From contig WNKV01000009.1 in assembly GCA_009720755.1 (NCBI GenBank), positions 1-64,000 on the forward strand: a DNA stretch of 64,000 nt. Reading direction: 5' to 3'. Position numbers and translations under genes: made by a program. Origin of the DNA: Rhodoplanes serenus (GTDB taxonomy: Bacteria > Pseudomonadota > Alphaproteobacteria > Rhizobiales > Xanthobacteraceae). The notes beneath the pieces are model-generated. The model had not been told where the DNA came from, did not search any database, and saw only the letters and a list, made by a program, of their open reading frames with translations. Positions 62,066 through 64,000 of this stretch are shown piece by piece; positions within the stretch are counted from its first letter, which is position 1; each line of letters begins with the position of its first letter.

Positions 62066-62707
62066 ATGAAGACCGACGATCTCCTCCGCGTCCTGGTGGC
62101 CGACGGCGGCACGATCGAGCCGCCGGTCGCCACGCGCCTGTGGCGTCTTCTGCCGCTCGGGCTCGCCGCGACGGCGCTGCTGTTCCTCACGACGCTCGGG
62201 CCACGTCCGGACATCGCGGCGGCGGTGCAGACGGTGCGCTTCGTCCTGAAGCCGATCGAGATGGCGCTTCCGGCGGTGCTCGCGGCGGCGCTGATGCTCC
62301 GGCTGGCCCGACCCACGGACCAGCGGACCGCTCGCCTGAGCGCCGGCCTGGCCGCCGTGGCGGCCCTGCTGGTCGCAGGCGTGCTGGCGGAGCTGGTCGT
62401 CGTGCCGTCGTCCGAGTGGGGCCGGCGGCTCGTCGGCGAGCGGGCGGTGGCATGCCTGGTCAGCATCCCGGTGCTGGCGGCGCCGCTGCTGGCGGCGAGC
62501 CTCGCGGTTCTCCGCCGGGGTGCACCCCGGCGCCCCGGTCTCGCCGGTGCCGCGGCCGGGCTGTTCGCCGCGACCGCAGGTGCGGCCTTCTACGCGCTGC
62601 ATTGCCCCGACGATTCGCCGCTGTTCGTGGCGACCTGGTACTCGCTCGCGATCGTGGCTGTGACTGCGATCGGCGCACTGGCGGGCCGGTGGCTGCTGCG
62701 GTGGTGA
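62066..62707 (+). CDS. nrsF: NrsF-type (DUF1109) membrane anti-sigma factor
   Basis: A 213-residue inner-membrane protein with six predicted helices and an N-terminal cytoplasmic segment (MKTDDLLRVLVADGGTIEPPVATRLWRLLPLGLAATALLFL). Cys130 (RAVACLVSIP) and Cys180 (ALHCPDDSP) match the two conserved cysteines that in Caulobacter NrsF are needed to sense metal or oxidant and release the sigma factor; the latter lies in the family block FYALHCPDDSPLFVATWYSL. It starts 50 bases after the sigma gene, in the same transcript. Confidence 0.93.
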   Translation: MKTDDLLRVLVADGGTIEPPVATRLWRLLPLGLAATALLFLTTLGPRPDIAAAVQTVRFVLKPIEMALPAVLAAALMLRLARPTDQRTARLSAGLAAVAALLVAGVLAELVVVPSSEWGRRLVGERAVACLVSIPVLAAPLLAASLAVLRRGAPRRPGLAGAAAGLFAATAGAAFYALHCPDDSPLFVATWYSLAIVAVTAIGALAGRWLLRW

Positions 62708-62806
62708 CAGGCGGCGTCGCGCCGCCGCCCCCCGTGCACGGAACAATCCCCGGCGCGGCCGTTTGGTGATCGGGCGCGGCGCACGCCGCCGATCACGGAG
62801 GAGCGC

Positions 62807-63028
62807 ATGCATCACGATGACGAAGCCGGCCATTCGGCCGATGAGCGGTTCGCTCCGATCCTCGGGGCCGCGGTGGTGACCATGTGGAGCCGGCTGCCGC
62901 AGGACGTGCAGCACGACCTGTTCGAGGCGGCCGTGCTGGCCGGCCATGCGAACGAGCGCGACGAGAGCCTGCGCGAGAAGCTCGCCCTGTTCCTGCACGA
63001 TCGCCATCCGCGGACGGCCGACGCCTGA
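62807..63028 (+). CDS. Small conserved protein
   Basis: A 73-residue cytoplasmic protein, largely helical (ADERFAPILGAAVVTMWSRLPQDVQHDLFEAAVLAGHANERDESLREKLALFLHDRHPRT), with a very strong ribosome-binding site (GGAGGAG, 4 bases from the ATG). The character of the LPQDVQHDLFEAAV block suggests a conserved family, but I cannot name one. It lies 99 bases after nrsF, across a GC hairpin, so membership of that operon is uncertain. Confidence 0.75.
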   Translation: MHHDDEAGHSADERFAPILGAAVVTMWSRLPQDVQHDLFEAAVLAGHANERDESLREKLALFLHDRHPRTADA

Positions 63029-63107
63029 GGGATCGTTTGAAAACGCGGACGGCGGCCGTTTCGGTCGGCAGGCGTGCCGGGACGCTTCTGCAACCATAAA
63101 GGAAGCG

Positions 63108-63115
63108 TTAACCAT
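63108..63115. promoter_or_regulatory. TTAACCAT half-site (CtrA-type)
   Basis: An exact TTAACCAT, the half-site motif reported for CtrA/SciP-controlled promoters in Caulobacter, lies 55 bases upstream of the lipoprotein start at 63170. A single half-site is weak evidence. Confidence 0.4.
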
Positions 63116-63169
63116 ATCGCCTTAGCGTCGGTTCCCGGGGAGAGGGGATCGACAAAGGGTGATCCTCGC

Positions 63170-63418
63170 ATGACCAACCGACGTTCATGGAGCTGGCTCG
63201 TTCCGGTCGCCGCCGCCCTGGCGCTCCCCGGCTGCGCCACCCTGGCCGACACGGGGCCGCTCGGCCCCGCCCCGAAAGCCGCGTCCATGCTGGCCCCGAC
63301 GACGGGCGCCCAGGGACCGCGGGTCAGCACCGCCGCGGCGGCGACCCGCACGGCCGGGCCGGCGCGCGACACGAGCCCGGTCCTGTACCGCATGGTGGTG
63401 ATGGGGGCCGGCTATTGA
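63170..63418 (+). CDS. Small lipoprotein
   Basis: An 82-residue protein with a type II signal (SWSWLVPVAAALALPGC, lipobox ALPGC, Cys near residue 21) and a low-complexity Ala/Thr/Pro mature part ending SPVLYRMVVMGAGY. No family is recognised. Its 5' region contains a TTAACCAT half-site. The start is ATG 63170, preceded by AAGGGTG; the upstream extension in frame is not signal-like. Confidence 0.65.
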   Translation: MTNRRSWSWLVPVAAALALPGCATLADTGPLGPAPKAASMLAPTTGAQGPRVSTAAAATRTAGPARDTSPVLYRMVVMGAGY

Positions 63419-63483
63419 GGGCGGCTGCTCGCGTCGGCGGCGTCCGGCCTTGGAGTCGCCGCTGTCCTCGGGCACAAAGGCGC

Positions 63484-63954
63484 ATGGCCCGATTCCCGAC
63501 CGTCACGTTCCCGACCGTCACGTTCCCGGTTCTCGCGACTGTCGCTCTGGCGACCGTTGCCCTGGCCACCGTCTCGCTGGCGACGGCATCTCCGGCCGGC
63601 GCCGCAGCGGACCCGCCTCGTGCCACGGCGTCGGCGGAGTCCGCCTCCGCGCCTGCCGTGAAGACGGCGGCCAAGTCGAGGCGGACCGCCGTGACGGTGC
63701 GGCCGCGCGGCCGCGGCTACGGCTTCCTGCCGGGCTACGAGCCGCCCGACCGGCCGAACGTCTTCCGCGGCTCGTCCTCGTCGTGGATCGCCCGGCCCTA
63801 TGGTCCGGGTCGCCGCTATCTCACCCCGTCGGGCTGGCAGTGGGTCTATGGCTGGGGCGGCGCTCGCTACTATCAGGGCCGCTGGAACGGCGGCGGCTTC
63901 GGGCCGTGCTGGACCGACACGCCGATCGGCCCAGTGTGGAACTGCGGCCGCTGA
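63484..63954 (+). CDS. Secreted Gly/Trp/Tyr-rich protein
   Basis: A 156-residue exported protein. The N-terminus is unusual: a duplicated TVTFP TVTFP followed by ATVALATVALATVSLATA, an extended repeat-built signal core, cleaved near SPAGAAA. A basic linker (AAKSRRTAVTVRPRGRGYGFLPGYEPPDRPN) is followed by an aromatic/glycine-rich domain (RYLTPSGWQWVYGWGGARYYQGRWNGGGFGPCWTDTPIGPVWNCGR) with two C-terminal cysteines. Similar small YGWGG-rich proteins are common in rhizobial envelopes; function unknown. Confidence 0.7.
   Translation: MARFPTVTFPTVTFPVLATVALATVALATVSLATASPAGAAADPPRATASAESASAPAVKTAAKSRRTAVTVRPRGRGYGFLPGYEPPDRPNVFRGSSSSWIARPYGPGRRYLTPSGWQWVYGWGGARYYQGRWNGGGFGPCWTDTPIGPVWNCGR
63496..63525 (+). 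repeat. 15-bp tandem duplication in a signal peptide
   Basis: CCGACCGTCACGTTC occurs twice in tandem, encoding PTVTF PTVTF. It is followed by weaker 12-base units encoding the LATVA repeats of the same signal sequence. Confidence 0.7.
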
Positions 63955-64000
63955 GAGGGCGCTCGCCCGTCGCTTCTATCGATCCGAGGACCGCGCTGGC

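Overview
The window is 64 kb of very GC-rich chromosomal DNA from an alphaproteobacterium, almost certainly a member of the Hyphomicrobiales (Rhizobiales). The evidence is a MucR/Ros regulator, a DivJ-like cell-cycle histidine kinase, several CtrA boxes (TTAA-N7-TTAA), the DUF1491, DUF2336, DUF5330 and DUF6456 families, an NrsF/SigF pair, and dispersed intergenic repeats of the kind common in this order. A BciB/HCAR-like FrhB-family flavoprotein suggests, weakly, that the genome may also encode phototrophy. About 57 genes are called, with one tRNA-Leu(CAA). No complete insertion sequence, prophage or CRISPR array was seen. A short direct repeat at the extreme left edge may be the end of an IS element lying mostly outside the window.

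Layout. 0-12 kb: aspartate aminotransferase, FAD oxidoreductase, GT87-like membrane protein, GST, a TonB-dependent receptor and several small envelope proteins, then tRNA-Leu. 12-16 kb: an ArsR regulator with a perfect 9+9 bp operator, coupled to an AHSA1/SRPBCC protein and a DHFR-like reductase, then a fused PabB-PabC folate enzyme and a LysE exporter. 16-24 kb: chemoreceptor, ChaA-type Ca/H antiporter, YeeE/YedE sulfur importer, S9 oligopeptidase. 24-28 kb: MucR, a DnaA-C-terminal-domain protein coupled to a DUF6456 protein, SufE and DUF5330. 28-34 kb: a cell-cycle/envelope block (DivJ-like kinase, peptidoglycan-binding protein, DUF1491, DUF2336, a small ORF and a lipoprotein) with three CtrA-type boxes. 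34-36 kb: BciB-like protein and an exported hydratase homologue.

36-46 kb is a catabolic island: TetR regulator, 18-bp palindromic operator, MFS permease, cyclase-family hydrolase, beta-keto acid cleavage enzyme (BKACE), 3-oxoacid CoA-transferase A/B, GntP permease and 3-hydroxybutyrate dehydrogenase. The inferred logic is that a ring or amide substrate is imported and opened, a beta-keto acid is cleaved against acetyl-CoA to give acetoacetate, and acetoacetate is activated to acetoacetyl-CoA or exchanged with 3-hydroxybutyrate. Inside it lies a 1-kb gene-poor stretch with two adjoining 15-bp minisatellites.

46-58 kb: DUF1254/DUF1214 pair, penicillin-binding protein 1A, small secreted proteins, cupin, lectin-like protein, class I fumarase, a lone MotB-like protein, a DUF3616 protein and an orphan TctC-type binding protein.

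58.7-62.7 kb holds the most interesting system: a bufferin-type metal-response locus. A four-gene minus-strand operon encodes a four-cysteine secreted DUF2282 peptide (BufA1/GigA type), its DUF692 maturase, a DUF2063 partner and a DoxX membrane protein. Divergent from it are an ECF sigma factor and a DUF1109 (NrsF) anti-sigma with two cysteines. Both transcription units are preceded by the same motif, GTAAYR-N15-CGAA, which looks like the promoter recognised by the sigma factor. The right end carries small envelope proteins, one preceded by a TTAACCAT half-site.
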